DNA from: Deinococcus roseus
GTDB lineage: Bacteria > Deinococcota > Deinococci > Deinococcales > Deinococcaceae
NCBI RefSeq assembly: GCF_014646895.1
Contig: NZ_BMOD01000026.1
Coordinates: 5,018-69,017, forward strand
Reading direction: 5' to 3'
Length of the DNA stretch: 64,000 nt
Below are positions 1-8,704 of the stretch, piece after piece. Every line of letters starts with the position of its first letter. Positions within the stretch are counted from its first letter, which is position 1. Under the pieces are notes generated by a model. The model made no database searches and was not told the origin of the DNA. It saw only the letters and a list, made by a program, of their open reading frames with translations. A program made the translations under genes and the position numbers.

Positions 1-2
1 TC

Positions 3-1388
3 AGCATTCCAGATTATGGGTACATCCACCCGGAGGATCTGGAAAGGGTCAAGCAGTCGGTCCATGAAGCGGTGGAGGGTCACTTAGACCAGCACATTCT
101 GGAATACCGCATTCAGCACAAAGAAGGCCACCATCTGTGGTGCGAAACCGCTTTCCGGCTGATCTGGGAAGGGGACAGCTTTCAGGGGTTCATCTCCTCC
201 AGCCTGGACATCACAGAACGGGTGGTGGCCCGCCAGCAACTGCTGGCTTCGCTGGACACTTCCGCACAACTGGTGATGCTGGCCGAAGAACTGGAAGAGG
301 CCAGCGACCCTGCCGATGTGATCCGTCTGGCCCTCAAGCACTGCACCCGGGTGATTCCTTTCGATTACGGCATGTTTGTGACGGTGCGGGACCACCAGTA
401 TCAGGTGGGATCCTGCCTGAACCTGCTCCCAGAGGAAGGAGAGCATTTGTTGCAGCAGTACCTCAGGGTTTCGGGACCCCGTTTGCTGCATGCGTTCCTC
501 AGTGAAACCCCGGCGTTCTTTGGGGCTGGGGAAGCCATCTGTGAGCCTGCCGAAGCGTTGCCCCGCGCTGGTGCCCACCAACTGGCCGTGCTTCCTGTGA
601 CTGCCGATGGTCGGATTCAGGGGTTTCTGGCGCTGGGCACCCGCAAAGACCAGGTGCATTTCAGCGAAGATGCCCGGCGAATCCTGCGTGCCGTGCGGGA
701 CCGCATTTCCCACGCTTTTGAACGCAACACCTACATCGAGAAACTCTCTTCCAGCCGCGAAGAAACCCTGAAGGCCATCGGGATGGTGCTGGAATACCGC
801 GATTACGAAACCAAGGGCCACACCGACAGGGTGGTTCAGCTTTCGGATTTGCTGGGCCGGGCCATGGGCCTCAGTGGAGATGCCCTTGATGCCCTCAGGT
901 GGGGGGCCTACCTGCACGACACCGGAAAAATTGCCATTTCAGACCACATCCTGCTCAAGCCGGGTCGCCTGACTCCAGAGGAGTTTGAAGCGGTGAAAAA
1001 ACACAGCGAAATTGGTTTTGAGATGCTGAAACACATCCCCAGTCTGCCAACCTCCACTTTAGAGGTGATCCTGCACCACCACGAAAAATGGGATGGAGGA
1101 GGGTATCCCAGAGGTTTGCGTGGGCATTCCATTCCGCTGGCTGCAAGGATTTTCACGGTGGTGGATGTGTATGATGCCCTGATCTCCAGACGGCCCTACA
1201 AGGAACCCTTCAGCCATGAAGCTGCCATGCAGGAAATCCAGCGCTGTGCAGGCAGCATGTTTGATCCGCAGGTGGTGCAGGTGTTCAGCGAAATGATGGA
1301 GCAGCACGCAGCACCAGAACAACCAGAAGCAGACCTTCAAGAAGCAGACCTTCAACAAAGCGAGCAGCTTCCCCGGGAAGCCTGCTGA
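3..1388 (+). CDS. PAS-GAF-HD-GYP signalling protein (5' partial)
   Basis: The reading frame is open from the left edge, so the start lies outside the window; an in-frame GTG at 72 is internal to a PAS domain and is not the real start. The visible part begins with the end of a PAS_3-type domain (ending in SSLDITER), followed by a GAF-like segment and a C-terminal HD-GYP domain. The HD pair is in YLHDTGKI (bases about 909-932) and the signature HHHEKWDGGGYP lies near 1073-1108, so the metal-binding residues look intact. HD-GYP domains hydrolyse cyclic di-GMP; PAS and GAF domains sense ligands or redox state, so this is probably a sensor-controlled c-di-GMP phosphodiesterase. The acidic Gln/Glu-rich tail (residues after VFSEMMEQH) contains a small internal repeat, EADLQ. 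It converges on the next gene with 37 bases between stops. Confidence 0.9.
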   Translation, partial: SIPDYGYIHPEDLERVKQSVHEAVEGHLDQHILEYRIQHKEGHHLWCETAFRLIWEGDSFQGFISSSLDITERVVARQQLLASLDTSAQLVMLAEELEEASDPADVIRLALKHCTRVIPFDYGMFVTVRDHQYQVGSCLNLLPEEGEHLLQQYLRVSGPRLLHAFLSETPAFFGAGEAICEPAEALPRAGAHQLAVLPVTADGRIQGFLALGTRKDQVHFSEDARRILRAVRDRISHAFERNTYIEKLSSSREETLKAIGMVLEYRDYETKGHTDRVVQLSDLLGRAMGLSGDALDALRWGAYLHDTGKIAISDHILLKPGRLTPEEFEAVKKHSEIGFEMLKHIPSLPTSTLEVILHHHEKWDGGGYPRGLRGHSIPLAARIFTVVDVYDALISRRPYKEPFSHEAAMQEIQRCAGSMFDPQVVQVFSEMMEQHAAPEQPEADLQEADLQQSEQLPREAC

Positions 1389-1425
1389 AGCCAGCAAACA
1401 CCGGAGAAGCTGCCAGAAACCCTGT

Positions 1426-2490
1426 TCAGGGCAAGAAGGCCAGACCCACCGGAGAGGGGCAGGGGAACAGGTCGCCTGCCTGCAGGATGCCAGTCTCTTC
1501 ATTCCGTTTGAAGACCAGAATGCTGTTGCTGTTCTGGTTGGCAGCCAGCAAAAAGTGGGCATCTGGAGAGAGCACCAGGCCACGGGGAACCTCTCCCTGG
1601 GTGGACACGTTTTCCAGCAGGGTCAATTCTGCCGTGTCCGGGTGGACGCTGAACACAGCAATGCTGTCATGGCCCCGGTTGCCCACATAAATGAATTTTC
1701 CATCCGGGCTGACCAGCACCTCAGAGGGGGTGTTTTTCTGGTCCTGGGCCTCTGCAGGCAGGGTGGAGGCGATGTTCAGCAGCGTCATGGTGCCTGTGGC
1801 AGGTTCCACCATCAGACTGGCCACCTGGGAAGAAAGTTCCAGCGCAACGAAAGCACGGGTGCCCGAGGCATCAAACTGGATGTGTCTGGGACCGGAGCAG
1901 GATGGGAAAGCCACAATCTGGGTGCGGCTCAGGGGACCGTCAGGCCCTTGCAGGTCATAGACGTACACCTCGTCTGTGCCGAGGTTGGTGGCGGCCATGT
2001 ACCTGCCGCCGGGATGGGGGCGGATGCAGTGGGCATGGGGGTCTTCGTGGGGTTCTCTGACCACATGGTGCTCGTGGCAGTCTACAGCCACATGGGGCAG
2101 CAAAGCACCATCTGCGTTGATGGGGTAGGCCAGCACAGAGGTTTTGCCAATGTAGTTGGCTGCAAATGCAAATTGACCCGACAGATCTGTGCTGACAAAA
2201 GCCGTGGCCCATTCCAGCGCAGACTGGGCGCTGCGGATGCGCAGACCCCAGTCGTGGATTTCATAACTGAAGATGGCTCCATGTTCGGTTTCACTGACGG
2301 CCAGCAGGGTTTTGCCGTCTGGACGCACTGCCACAAAGGTGGGATTGGGCAACTCTGCCACCAGTTTCGCCCCGGAAAGCTGTCCGCTCTCGGGGTCGAG
2401 TTCCATCTGGTAAATGCCTTTTCCAGAGGCGCTGGGAACATGGGGAAGGTTCTGGGTGTAGGTGGCAACATAAAAACGTTGTGTGGTCAT
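1426..2490 (-). CDS. lactonase family protein (6-phosphogluconolactonase-like beta propeller)
   Basis: A 354-residue protein of the YbhE/Pgl seven-bladed beta-propeller family. Typical blade motifs are visible: VATYTQN at the start, HPGGRYMAATNLGTDEV, GPRHIQFDASG, EVLVSPDGKFIYVGNRGHDSIAVF and PRGLVLSPDAHFLLAANQNSN near the end. Members hydrolyse 6-phosphogluconolactone in the pentose phosphate pathway, but many relatives act on other lactones or are uncharacterised, so the substrate is not certain. I chose the ATG at 2490 because AGGAGT lies five bases upstream; a longer frame begins at 2529 without a better ribosome site. It is cytoplasmic (no signal peptide) and stands alone, convergent with the HD-GYP gene. 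Confidence 0.85.
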   Translation of the reverse strand: MTTQRFYVATYTQNLPHVPSASGKGIYQMELDPESGQLSGAKLVAELPNPTFVAVRPDGKTLLAVSETEHGAIFSYEIHDWGLRIRSAQSALEWATAFVSTDLSGQFAFAANYIGKTSVLAYPINADGALLPHVAVDCHEHHVVREPHEDPHAHCIRPHPGGRYMAATNLGTDEVYVYDLQGPDGPLSRTQIVAFPSCSGPRHIQFDASGTRAFVALELSSQVASLMVEPATGTMTLLNIASTLPAEAQDQKNTPSEVLVSPDGKFIYVGNRGHDSIAVFSVHPDTAELTLLENVSTQGEVPRGLVLSPDAHFLLAANQNSNSILVFKRNEETGILQAGDLFPCPSPVGLAFLP

Positions 2491-2724
2491 GGGACTCCTG
2501 ATGGGCACCAAAAAGGTGCGAGAGGTCAAATCAAGGCTGCAGATGGGAGCAATCCAGCAAGCTGTGGACGCGCATCTTCAATGCTATACGATGCTACGCT
2601 GCTGCCCGGCCAGAGAAAGTGAAGTTTCAGGGAATGCTTTCTGAAAAGCCCGTGGGAATTGTCATGGTGTTTGCTGGCAAGAAGCGCATGCTGGAGAAAA
2701 CATTTCTTGCAAAGAAGGTGAACC
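2491..2724. other. intergenic, no gene seen
   Basis: This stretch separates the divergent lactonase gene from the small basic-protein gene. I see no convincing ORF or strong hairpin; a TATACGAT-like string near 2583 could be a -10 element. Confidence 0.4.
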
Positions 2725-2862
2725 ATGAACAAAACCACCAGCAAATCCGTGGCCAGAAAAGCCTCCAGCCTGATGCGCAACAAGAGCACCAGCAAGAAGG
2801 TCAAAAGTGTGGCAGCCAGTGCACTGTCTCAGGTGGAAAAGAAGAAAACCAAAGGCTCATGA
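2725..2862 (+). CDS. small Lys/Ser-rich basic protein, 45 aa
   Basis: A short ORF with an upstream AGAAGGTG ribosome site and a strong terminator 20 bases after its stop. The product is very basic and built from two half-repeats, TSKSVARKASSLMRN and TSKKVKSVAASALSQ. Small proteins with this TSKxVAxxAS...SALSQ pattern occur in many bacteria; I recall them as conserved hypotheticals without assigned function. The charge could mean nucleic-acid binding, but that is inference. The adjacent ribosome site and terminator make a monocistronic gene likely. Confidence 0.75.
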   Translation: MNKTTSKSVARKASSLMRNKSTSKKVKSVAASALSQVEKKKTKGS

Positions 2863-2883
2863 AAGCACCCACAGCCAGACAAA

Positions 2884-2913
2884 AGATCCCCGGAAAACCG
2901 GGGATCTGGTTTT
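2884..2913 (+). terminator. rho-independent terminator of the 45-aa gene
   Basis: A perfect 10-bp stem (AGATCCCCGG / CCGGGGATCT) with an AAAA loop is followed by GGTTTT. Confidence 0.85.
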
Positions 2914-2928
2914 GATGAAGTGGGCGGT

Positions 2929-4182
2929 TCAGTCGGTGGGGTTGTTGAAGGCGGAAGAAGCGGTGGAAGGTCCGGTGGTGTTGCTGGGTTTTTCCAGCTG
3001 CTGGCGCCAGCGTTCGGTGATCTTGCCTGCAGTGTCTCTGGAGCCCAGTCCGAAAGCCAGGGCGAAAGCCACTGCAATGGCTCCCAGGGTCAGTCCGAAA
3101 GCCAGGTTGACGATCTCGTTGGCGATGCCCATCTGGCGCAGGGCCATGGCTCCAAAGAGGGCGATGGTGGCCCAGCGTGCAACCCCTGAGAGCAGGCGTC
3201 CGTTGGCTCCGCTGGCCCGACTTGCCACGCCTGCCAGCAGGTTGGCCACCAGCAGACCCACGGTGAAGATCACCATGCCCAGAGCGATCTGTCCGATCAA
3301 CTGGATGAAGTTGCGGGTCAGGTTGGCCAGGGACTCTGCGTGCAGCAGTTCAAAAGCCGAGACCAGGGCAAACAGCACGATGGCAGCGTGCACCACATGG
3401 CCCACAATGGCACTGGGGGTGGCATTGCCCGTGGCGGTGGCAGGGCTGCCTGTCTGCTGGAAACCGATCATCTGGGGCAGGCGGTCAAAATCCAGGCTGG
3501 TGAGCAGGCCGCGCACCAGATCACTCACAAAGCGCCCGACAAAGAAGGCCAGGGCCACCACGGCCACTGCAGCGAAGATGTTGGGGAGGGCCGCCAGAAT
3601 GCGGTTCAGCATGTCGCTGATGGGCTGGGTGATCGAGGTCAGGTTCAGGGCATCCAGAGCGGCGGTGAGGAAAGGAATGATCACCAGTCCGTACACCACG
3701 ATGCCCAGCAGGTTGGAAACCTGTGTTCCGGCAGGCATGCCAGCGCGCATGGTCAGGCGATCCACTCCAGCGGTGGCGGCCACATTGGTGACCAGGGAGC
3801 GCAGCAGTTTGGCCACAAAAGCCCCGATCACCATGATCACCACGGCTCCAAAAATTCTGGGAATGAAAGTCAGGAAGTTGTTGAGGAAACTGGTGGCCGG
3901 AGCCAGCAGGCTGTTGAGGCCCAGGGCCCCCAGAATGCCGGGCAGAAAGAACAGCAGCACCAGACCGTAGACAATGTCTCCGATGGTCTTGCTGATCTTG
4001 ACGGGTTGCCCCTGTTGTTGCCGGGCCAGACGTTCATCCACACGGGTGGCCTGCAGGCCCTTGGTGGTGAGTGTGCGGGCCACAGTGGCCACCACAAAAG
4101 CCACCACGGCCAGCAAAATGGCCGTCAGCAAATGCGGCAGATAATCCAGAAACTGTTGGGTGTACACCTGCATGGTATCCAT
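2929..4182 (-). CDS. MscS-like multi-pass membrane protein with four repeated TM modules
   Basis: A 417-residue hydrophobic protein containing four copies of a conserved module, a TM helix followed by a loop ending in xxGVDRL or similar (about residues 15-50, 106-141, 198-233 and 294-325). This is the conserved TM-helix repeat found in mechanosensitive-channel-related proteins of bacteria. No canonical MscS cytoplasmic beta domain is recognisable, so a channel role is plausible but not shown. The start at 4182 (MDTMQVYTQ) is preceded by GGGGAGGAA; a longer open frame reaches 4305 but lacks such a site. The C-terminus is rich in Ser/Thr/Pro. It converges on the small basic-protein gene and shares its bidirectional-looking hairpin. 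Confidence 0.75.
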   Translation of the reverse strand: MDTMQVYTQQFLDYLPHLLTAILLAVVAFVVATVARTLTTKGLQATRVDERLARQQQGQPVKISKTIGDIVYGLVLLFFLPGILGALGLNSLLAPATSFLNNFLTFIPRIFGAVVIMVIGAFVAKLLRSLVTNVAATAGVDRLTMRAGMPAGTQVSNLLGIVVYGLVIIPFLTAALDALNLTSITQPISDMLNRILAALPNIFAAVAVVALAFFVGRFVSDLVRGLLTSLDFDRLPQMIGFQQTGSPATATGNATPSAIVGHVVHAAIVLFALVSAFELLHAESLANLTRNFIQLIGQIALGMVIFTVGLLVANLLAGVASRASGANGRLLSGVARWATIALFGAMALRQMGIANEIVNLAFGLTLGAIAVAFALAFGLGSRDTAGKITERWRQQLEKPSNTTGPSTASSAFNNPTD

Positions 4183-4447
4183 GGTTCCTCCCCGAAACCC
4201 TGCTGTGCAGGGTTCCTGTCCTTCAATAAGAAGCCTCAAATGGTCTGTCAACACGGTCGTGTTTGAGTCAATGATAGGGAGCACCCTTGCTGAAAATGAG
4301 ATCATTTCTTACAGAAAATGAGACAATGTGGGAAAAATAAAAGATTGATAAAATCCTTTGCTGCTGCAAAAAAAACCCTTATTGAAAAACCAAATTTTTC
4401 TGAACTGTGAATCTTCTTGAGGAAAAACTTATTTTTGAGGATGTACC
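4183..4447. other. divergent promoter region
   Basis: The stretch between the minus-strand membrane gene and the plus-strand 92-aa gene is AT-rich from about 4300 to 4440, consistent with promoters for both. No ORF or clear operator was seen. Confidence 0.45.
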
Positions 4448-4726
4448 ATGAAAGCACCCAGCAGCCCAGCGAGGAGACCCATGACGGACGCACAGGTCAT
4501 CGCGGTGAAAAGCGTGGTGCTCCGGCACCTCTCCAGCCGCACAGCCAAACGGCCCCTCACCCTGTTTTCCGAAGTGTCCAGAGAACTCAGGGAGGAAAAG
4601 CGCATCCCACTGCACGAAGACGACGTGCGGGCGGTGGTGTGGATGCTGGTTTCTGAAGGTGCTCTCAGGGTCCTGCCGGACCGCACCCTTCAGAAGAAAC
4701 GCGGGGCATGTGTTAAGTTGGAGTGA
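4448..4726 (+). CDS. hypothetical protein upstream of dgt, up to 92 aa
   Basis: I do not recognise a family. The protein is mainly helical (VIAVKSVVLRHLSS, LFSEVSRELREE, DDVRAVVWMLVSEGALRVL) and could be a small winged-helix domain: the last third reads like recognition helix plus wing. Two starts are possible: ATG 4448 behind GAGGATGTACC, and ATG 4481 behind the stronger GAGGAGACCC, giving 81 residues. Its TGA is directly followed by the ATG of the dGTPase gene, with the GGAG before that ATG inside this ORF, so the two are almost certainly co-transcribed and translationally coupled. Confidence 0.75.
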   Translation: MKAPSSPARRPMTDAQVIAVKSVVLRHLSSRTAKRPLTLFSEVSRELREEKRIPLHEDDVRAVVWMLVSEGALRVLPDRTLQKKRGACVKLE

Positions 4727-6034
4727 ATGCTGGAAGCCAGACGCCAGGAGCGCAAATTTCTAGACACCCCGGACCAGCGCAACGCTTATGCCAGGGACCG
4801 CGACCGGGTGTTTTACACCGATGAATTCCGCAGGCTTGCCGAGATCACCCAGGTGATCACCCCCACCGGGTATGCCTTTCACAACCGCCTGACCCACACG
4901 CTGGAAGTGTCGCAGATCTCCAGACGCATTGCCGAAAAGCTGCTCAAAGACCGCAAAACGCACCGGCAAAAATTCCATTCGGAGCTGGATCCAGATGTGG
5001 TGGAGACGGCTGCCCTGATCCATGACCTGGGGCACCCACCGTTTGGTCACATCGGGGAGGCGGTGCTGGATGAACTGGTCAGCGTGTACGACTCAGATGG
5101 CTTTGAAGGGAACGCCCAGTCTTTCAGGATTGTGACCCGTCTGGCCGTGCAATCCCAGAGCTATGTGGGCCTCAACCTCACCCGCGCATCCTTGCTGGCC
5201 GCCATGAAATACCCTTACCTGCGTGGTCCTGTCCCGCTGGACCCCAGCGACGAAGCGCAACTCAAACGGCACCGCAAGTATGGGGCCTACCGGGATGACC
5301 TGGAGTACTTCCAGTTTGTGCGGCAAGGCCAGGACACCGAGGAGCCCACCATCGAGGCGCAGATCATGGATTACGCCGATGACATCGCCTACTCCATTCA
5401 CGACCTGGTGGATTTCTACCGGGCGGGCATTCTTCCGGCAGAGAACATGAAGCAGGACAGTTTCTTCCAGAGGTTTTTTGAACGGGAAAAACACCTGGTG
5501 CTCAAGGACATCGAGATGTCTGAAAAAGAAGCCAGGGACTGCATCCGCAATGCCATTGATTTGATGGTGGGGGATTTTTACTCGGGCCGCCGCATTGAAC
5601 ACGCTTCTTTGAAATCTGCAGCTTCCAACTTCATTGCCAACTACGTTAGCAACATCCGGCTGGATGTCGCAGGCCAGACCCTCCTGATCGATCCCACCTA
5701 CAAGGTGGAACTGGCGTTTTTCAGGCGCATGATCTGGGCTTATGTGATCCACCGGCCACAACTCAGCACCCAGCAGCGGGGATACCGCAACATCATTGAA
5801 AACCTGTTCCGCATTTACTGGAGCAGCATCGAAGACGATTACCAGCGCAACATTGTGCCCCCCCGTTTTCTGGAGGAGATCGAAGCCCTGCTGGAAGCCG
5901 ATCCTGCCCGGTATCAGGTCAAGAAAGCCCGTCTGGTGGCAGACATCATTTCTTCTTTCTCAGACCGGCAGGCCATCATGATGTACCGCAGGCTCAATGG
6001 CATTGATCCTGGACAGGTGACGGATTACATCTGA
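4727..6034 (+). CDS. dgt: deoxyguanosinetriphosphate triphosphohydrolase-like protein
   Basis: A 435-residue HD-superfamily dNTPase. The family pattern is clear: the N-terminal RDRVFYTDEFRRL, RLTHTLEVSQISRRIAEKL (first metal His), HDLGHPPFGHIGE (HD pair) and IMDYADDIAYSIHDLVDF. Such enzymes split dNTPs into deoxynucleoside and triphosphate and help control nucleotide pools. The length fits the long dgt-like group. The ATG follows immediately after the stop of the upstream small gene, with GGAG as ribosome site. About 160 bases of AT-rich sequence follow. In a Deinococcus-type cell, dNTP control links naturally to DNA repair, but this is context only. Confidence 0.92.
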   Translation: MLEARRQERKFLDTPDQRNAYARDRDRVFYTDEFRRLAEITQVITPTGYAFHNRLTHTLEVSQISRRIAEKLLKDRKTHRQKFHSELDPDVVETAALIHDLGHPPFGHIGEAVLDELVSVYDSDGFEGNAQSFRIVTRLAVQSQSYVGLNLTRASLLAAMKYPYLRGPVPLDPSDEAQLKRHRKYGAYRDDLEYFQFVRQGQDTEEPTIEAQIMDYADDIAYSIHDLVDFYRAGILPAENMKQDSFFQRFFEREKHLVLKDIEMSEKEARDCIRNAIDLMVGDFYSGRRIEHASLKSAASNFIANYVSNIRLDVAGQTLLIDPTYKVELAFFRRMIWAYVIHRPQLSTQQRGYRNIIENLFRIYWSSIEDDYQRNIVPPRFLEEIEALLEADPARYQVKKARLVADIISSFSDRQAIMMYRRLNGIDPGQVTDYI

Positions 6035-6130
6035 AACATTTTCAGAAAAACTTTAATTTGCCCACTTTGTTACAAATTAAAGACCTGTTTAGTCGAGTTT
6101 GACCTTTTTTAAAATTTTTTTTGCCACAAT

Positions 6131-6163
6131 GGATTCAAAGGCAAACATCAAGACTTTGAATCC
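6131..6163 (+). promoter_or_regulatory. hairpin in the leader of the 39-aa membrane peptide
   Basis: Perfect 10-bp inverted repeat GGATTCAAAG / CTTTGAATCC ending 33 bases before the start codon at 6197, without a T-tract. Upstream lies TTGACC at about 6099 in an AT-rich stretch, a likely promoter. The hairpin may be a leader structure or an operator. Confidence 0.5.
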
Positions 6164-6196
6164 ACTCCTGAAGGTGTTTGCCAGAGGAGGTACAGA

Positions 6197-6316
6197 ATGC
6201 AATTGCTATTGATTTTGTTGATTGTTTTGGTGTTGTGGGGGGTATCCGCTTTGATTTCCAGCATGGAAACCCAGGAACTCGAGCAGGATCCCGACATGCC
6301 CCACCATGCCCATTGA
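6197..6316 (+). CDS. 39-aa single-span membrane peptide with acidic tail
   Basis: The ORF is preceded by AGAGGAGG at ideal spacing and followed within 30 bases by a terminator, so it is a stand-alone gene. The product is one hydrophobic helix (MQLLLILLIVLVLWGVSALI) followed by a short acidic, His-ended tail (ETQELEQDPDMPHHAH). Small single-span peptides of this build can act as regulators of membrane complexes or as toxins, but nothing here decides between these. A second peptide of the same architecture lies at 6642-6764. Confidence 0.7.
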   Translation: MQLLLILLIVLVLWGVSALISSMETQELEQDPDMPHHAH

Positions 6317-6344
6317 GGTTTTTGACAGCTCTTGCTCTTTTTTC

Positions 6345-6374
6345 TCCCGGCCAGTCCGGGATTTTTTGTTTTTT
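6345..6374 (+). terminator. terminator after the 39-aa peptide gene
   Basis: TCCCGG / CCGGGA stem with a 5-base loop, followed by a long T-tract (TTTTTTGTTTTTT). Confidence 0.85.
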
Positions 6375-6641
6375 CAGTAAGATTGTTGTCTTTCTGACTG
6401 AATTCCAGCTTAGGAAAAAATCAAGTGTCGCAGCACACAAAGTTCAGGCTGAGCTAAGCCCGCTCTTGCCTGCGCTTCAACCACATCCACCACAATGAAC
6501 TCACCCTTTCAGAGCTGGCTTTCAAACAGAGCGGCCAGGGCAGGGCATGCCCCAGAAATGCGGCACATTGGTGGAAACGTTGGGTGAAGTCGCGTTGCAG
6601 CAGTCTGGAGACTGCCATTTGAGAAGTCAGGAGGACCGCAC

Positions 6642-6764
6642 ATGGAAGCCCTCGTCATGCTTGGATTTTTTGGTTGCCTCACCCTCGTGTCGTTCGTCCT
6701 GAGTGCACGGGAAGACTCTGATCCCGATGCAGAAACCCCGGTTTTGACCGCAAACGCCCAGTAA
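6642..6764 (+). CDS. 40-aa single-span membrane peptide with acidic tail
   Basis: A short ORF with AGGAGG seven bases before the ATG and a hairpin terminator 35 bases after its stop. The product has one hydrophobic helix (ALVMLGFFGCLTLVSFVLSA) followed by REDSDPDAETP and a neutral end. It has the same size, topology and isolated-gene layout as the peptide at 6197-6316, although the sequences are not clearly homologous. Function unknown. Confidence 0.68.
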   Translation: MEALVMLGFFGCLTLVSFVLSAREDSDPDAETPVLTANAQ

Positions 6765-6799
6765 GCCCCAGCACACCTCTGTTTTCCTTTCCCTTCCCA

Positions 6800-6825
6800 G
6801 TCGGCCCAGGCCGGCTTTCTTTTTG
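6800..6825 (+). terminator. terminator after the 40-aa peptide gene
   Basis: GTCGGC / GCCGGC stem (one G-T pair) with a 4-base loop, then TTTCTTTTT. Confidence 0.7.
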
Positions 6826-6965
6826 GGCGTTTTGAAGTGCTGCAGGTTGCTTCACGCAAGTTCACAGTCCAAAAACCTTTTCCAAAGGTCATCAAGCCTG
6901 TCTGCACAAGACCCACCTCTTTTGTGCAACTGCATTAAGTCAGGTGGCCGATGAATCACACGGTG

Positions 6966-7011
6966 CAGGGCTGCTACCCTGAAACCAGAGCCTCAACTGC
7001 TGCTGTGAGGC
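6966..7011 (+). promoter_or_regulatory. two tandem hairpins in the rtcB leader
   Basis: CAGGG-CTGCTA-CCCTG is followed nine bases later by GCCTCA-(10 nt)-TGAGGC; both loops contain CTGCT. The pair lies about 100 bases before the RtcB start in a region with no ORF, so it is probably part of a 5' leader or a small RNA. I do not recognise a known riboswitch class. Confidence 0.45.
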
Positions 7012-7109
7012 GTGGCTTTCCTTTCCGGCCCCAATGACCTCGGACCCCTTTGCTGTGCAGAAAACAGCAGGGTGCGGGCTGTCATGCCCACAGCACACCA
7101 AGAGGCAAC

Positions 7110-8600
7110 ATGTTTTCCAGAATTGATCCTTACCGTTTGACATTTTCGAGCCCTCTTTTTTCTGACATCACCCTGTTTGCCAGTGCACAGGTTCCTTTTG
7201 ATGCTGCAGCCACCCGGGAACTGCGGCAGATGCTGGAACTGCAGAACACCCTGCAACGCTGGCAGCAAGTTTTGCCGGACAGCACCCGCGAACAGATGGC
7301 CCTGCTGAAAGTGGTGCTGACCCCGGATTTCCACAAAGCCAGGGGCATCCCCGTGGGCACGGTGCTGCAGACCCGAGATGTGCTGCTGCCCCAGGCCATT
7401 GGCAACGACATCGGGTGTGGCATGCGCCTGCACACCACCTCCCTGACAGCAGAACAGGTGCTGGGCCAGCAAAAAGAACTCGTGCCCATCTTCAGACGCA
7501 TGTTTTTCGAGGCGGGCCGCAACATCCCCATGAACCGCCTGCAACGGGAAGCCCTGCTCAGGGAGGGTTTGCTGGGTTTGCTGGAAGCCACCCCCTCCAG
7601 CCTGCAAGCAGGACTCTGGCAGGAAGTTCAGGACCAGAACCTCCTGCAGGACATCGAACACACCGAAAGGCTGGGCAGCCTGCCTGCCAGCAGCACCCCG
7701 GGACTCGAGGACTTTCTGGGTTCTGACACCCTGACCCGCGATGGTCAGGTGGGCAGCCTGGGAGGAGGCAATCACTTTGTGGAAATCCAGCGGGTGGCCC
7801 GCATCCTGGACCCACAGCGGGCGCACCAGTGGAACCTCAGGGAAAATCAGGTGGTGGTGATGGTGCACTCAGGTTCGGTGTCGGTGGGGCATTCCAGTGC
7901 CAGCGTGATCCGGGAGGAGGTGTCCAGCCTTTATCCGGCCTGTCTGGGCAAGCCTGCCAATGGCATTTTCCCGGTGCCTTTTTCTGAAGCGCATGTGCAG
8001 CAAACGGCACAGATCTGGGACGCGCTGCACAATGCAGCCAACTTTGCCACCGCCAACCGCATGATGCTGGCCCTGATGGTGCAGAAAGTGTTTCGCCAGC
8101 AGGGTCTAGAGACCGATTTTCCCCTGCTCTATGATGCGCCCCACAACATGATCTGGCAGGAAGATCAAACCATCCTGCACCGCAAGGGGGCCACCCCTGC
8201 AAGGGGATGGATGGACCTGCAGCACACGCCTTTTGCAGGCACCGGGGAACCTGTGCTGGTGCCCGGGTCCATGGGGTCCAGCAGTTTCGTGCTGGCAGGT
8301 CTGGGCCTGCAGGATGCCCTGAACAGTGCCAGCCATGGTGCAGGACGGGTGCTTTCCCGGGGGCAGGCCATGCAGCAACCCGAAGGAAGACTTTCTGAAT
8401 TGCTGGACCAGCAGCGCATTGTCACCCCGCTGGATCTGGTGCGGGCCAGACCGGACATTGCCCGTGAGAAGCGCCGTGAGCTGTTGCAGGAAGCCCCCCA
8501 GGCCTACAAGAACATCCAGGCCATCATGGACACCTTGCAGGGCGCACAGATGGCTTTGGTGGTGGCTGAACTGGAACCCCTGATCACCATCAAGGGCTGA
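7110..8600 (+). CDS. rtcB: RtcB-family RNA ligase
   Basis: A 496-residue protein with the RtcB signature blocks in order: LTPDFHKARGIPVGTVLQT, GNDIGCGMR (metal Cys), GSLGGGNHFVEIQ, VHSGS, PHNM, HRKGATPA, PGSMGSSSFVL and SASHGAGR, whose His is the guanylylated residue in characterised RtcB. The enzyme joins RNA 2',3'-cyclic phosphate or 3'-phosphate ends to 5'-OH ends using GTP and manganese, in tRNA repair. I chose ATG 7110 because AAGAGGCAAC precedes it; the frame extends upstream to 7050 without a ribosome site. No archease or RtcA neighbour is visible. The leader has two tandem hairpins, which may matter for control. Confidence 0.93.
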   Translation: MFSRIDPYRLTFSSPLFSDITLFASAQVPFDAAATRELRQMLELQNTLQRWQQVLPDSTREQMALLKVVLTPDFHKARGIPVGTVLQTRDVLLPQAIGNDIGCGMRLHTTSLTAEQVLGQQKELVPIFRRMFFEAGRNIPMNRLQREALLREGLLGLLEATPSSLQAGLWQEVQDQNLLQDIEHTERLGSLPASSTPGLEDFLGSDTLTRDGQVGSLGGGNHFVEIQRVARILDPQRAHQWNLRENQVVVMVHSGSVSVGHSSASVIREEVSSLYPACLGKPANGIFPVPFSEAHVQQTAQIWDALHNAANFATANRMMLALMVQKVFRQQGLETDFPLLYDAPHNMIWQEDQTILHRKGATPARGWMDLQHTPFAGTGEPVLVPGSMGSSSFVLAGLGLQDALNSASHGAGRVLSRGQAMQQPEGRLSELLDQQRIVTPLDLVRARPDIAREKRRELLQEAPQAYKNIQAIMDTLQGAQMALVVAELEPLITIKG

Positions 8601-8704
8601 AGCGGCAAACCCCAGGAAGCAAACCCTTTTCAGGACTGTGAGCTGGGTCTCAGCGTGGCCCGGTTTGCAGTCCTATTTTGGAGAGCAACACGGGAGGAGC
8701 AACC

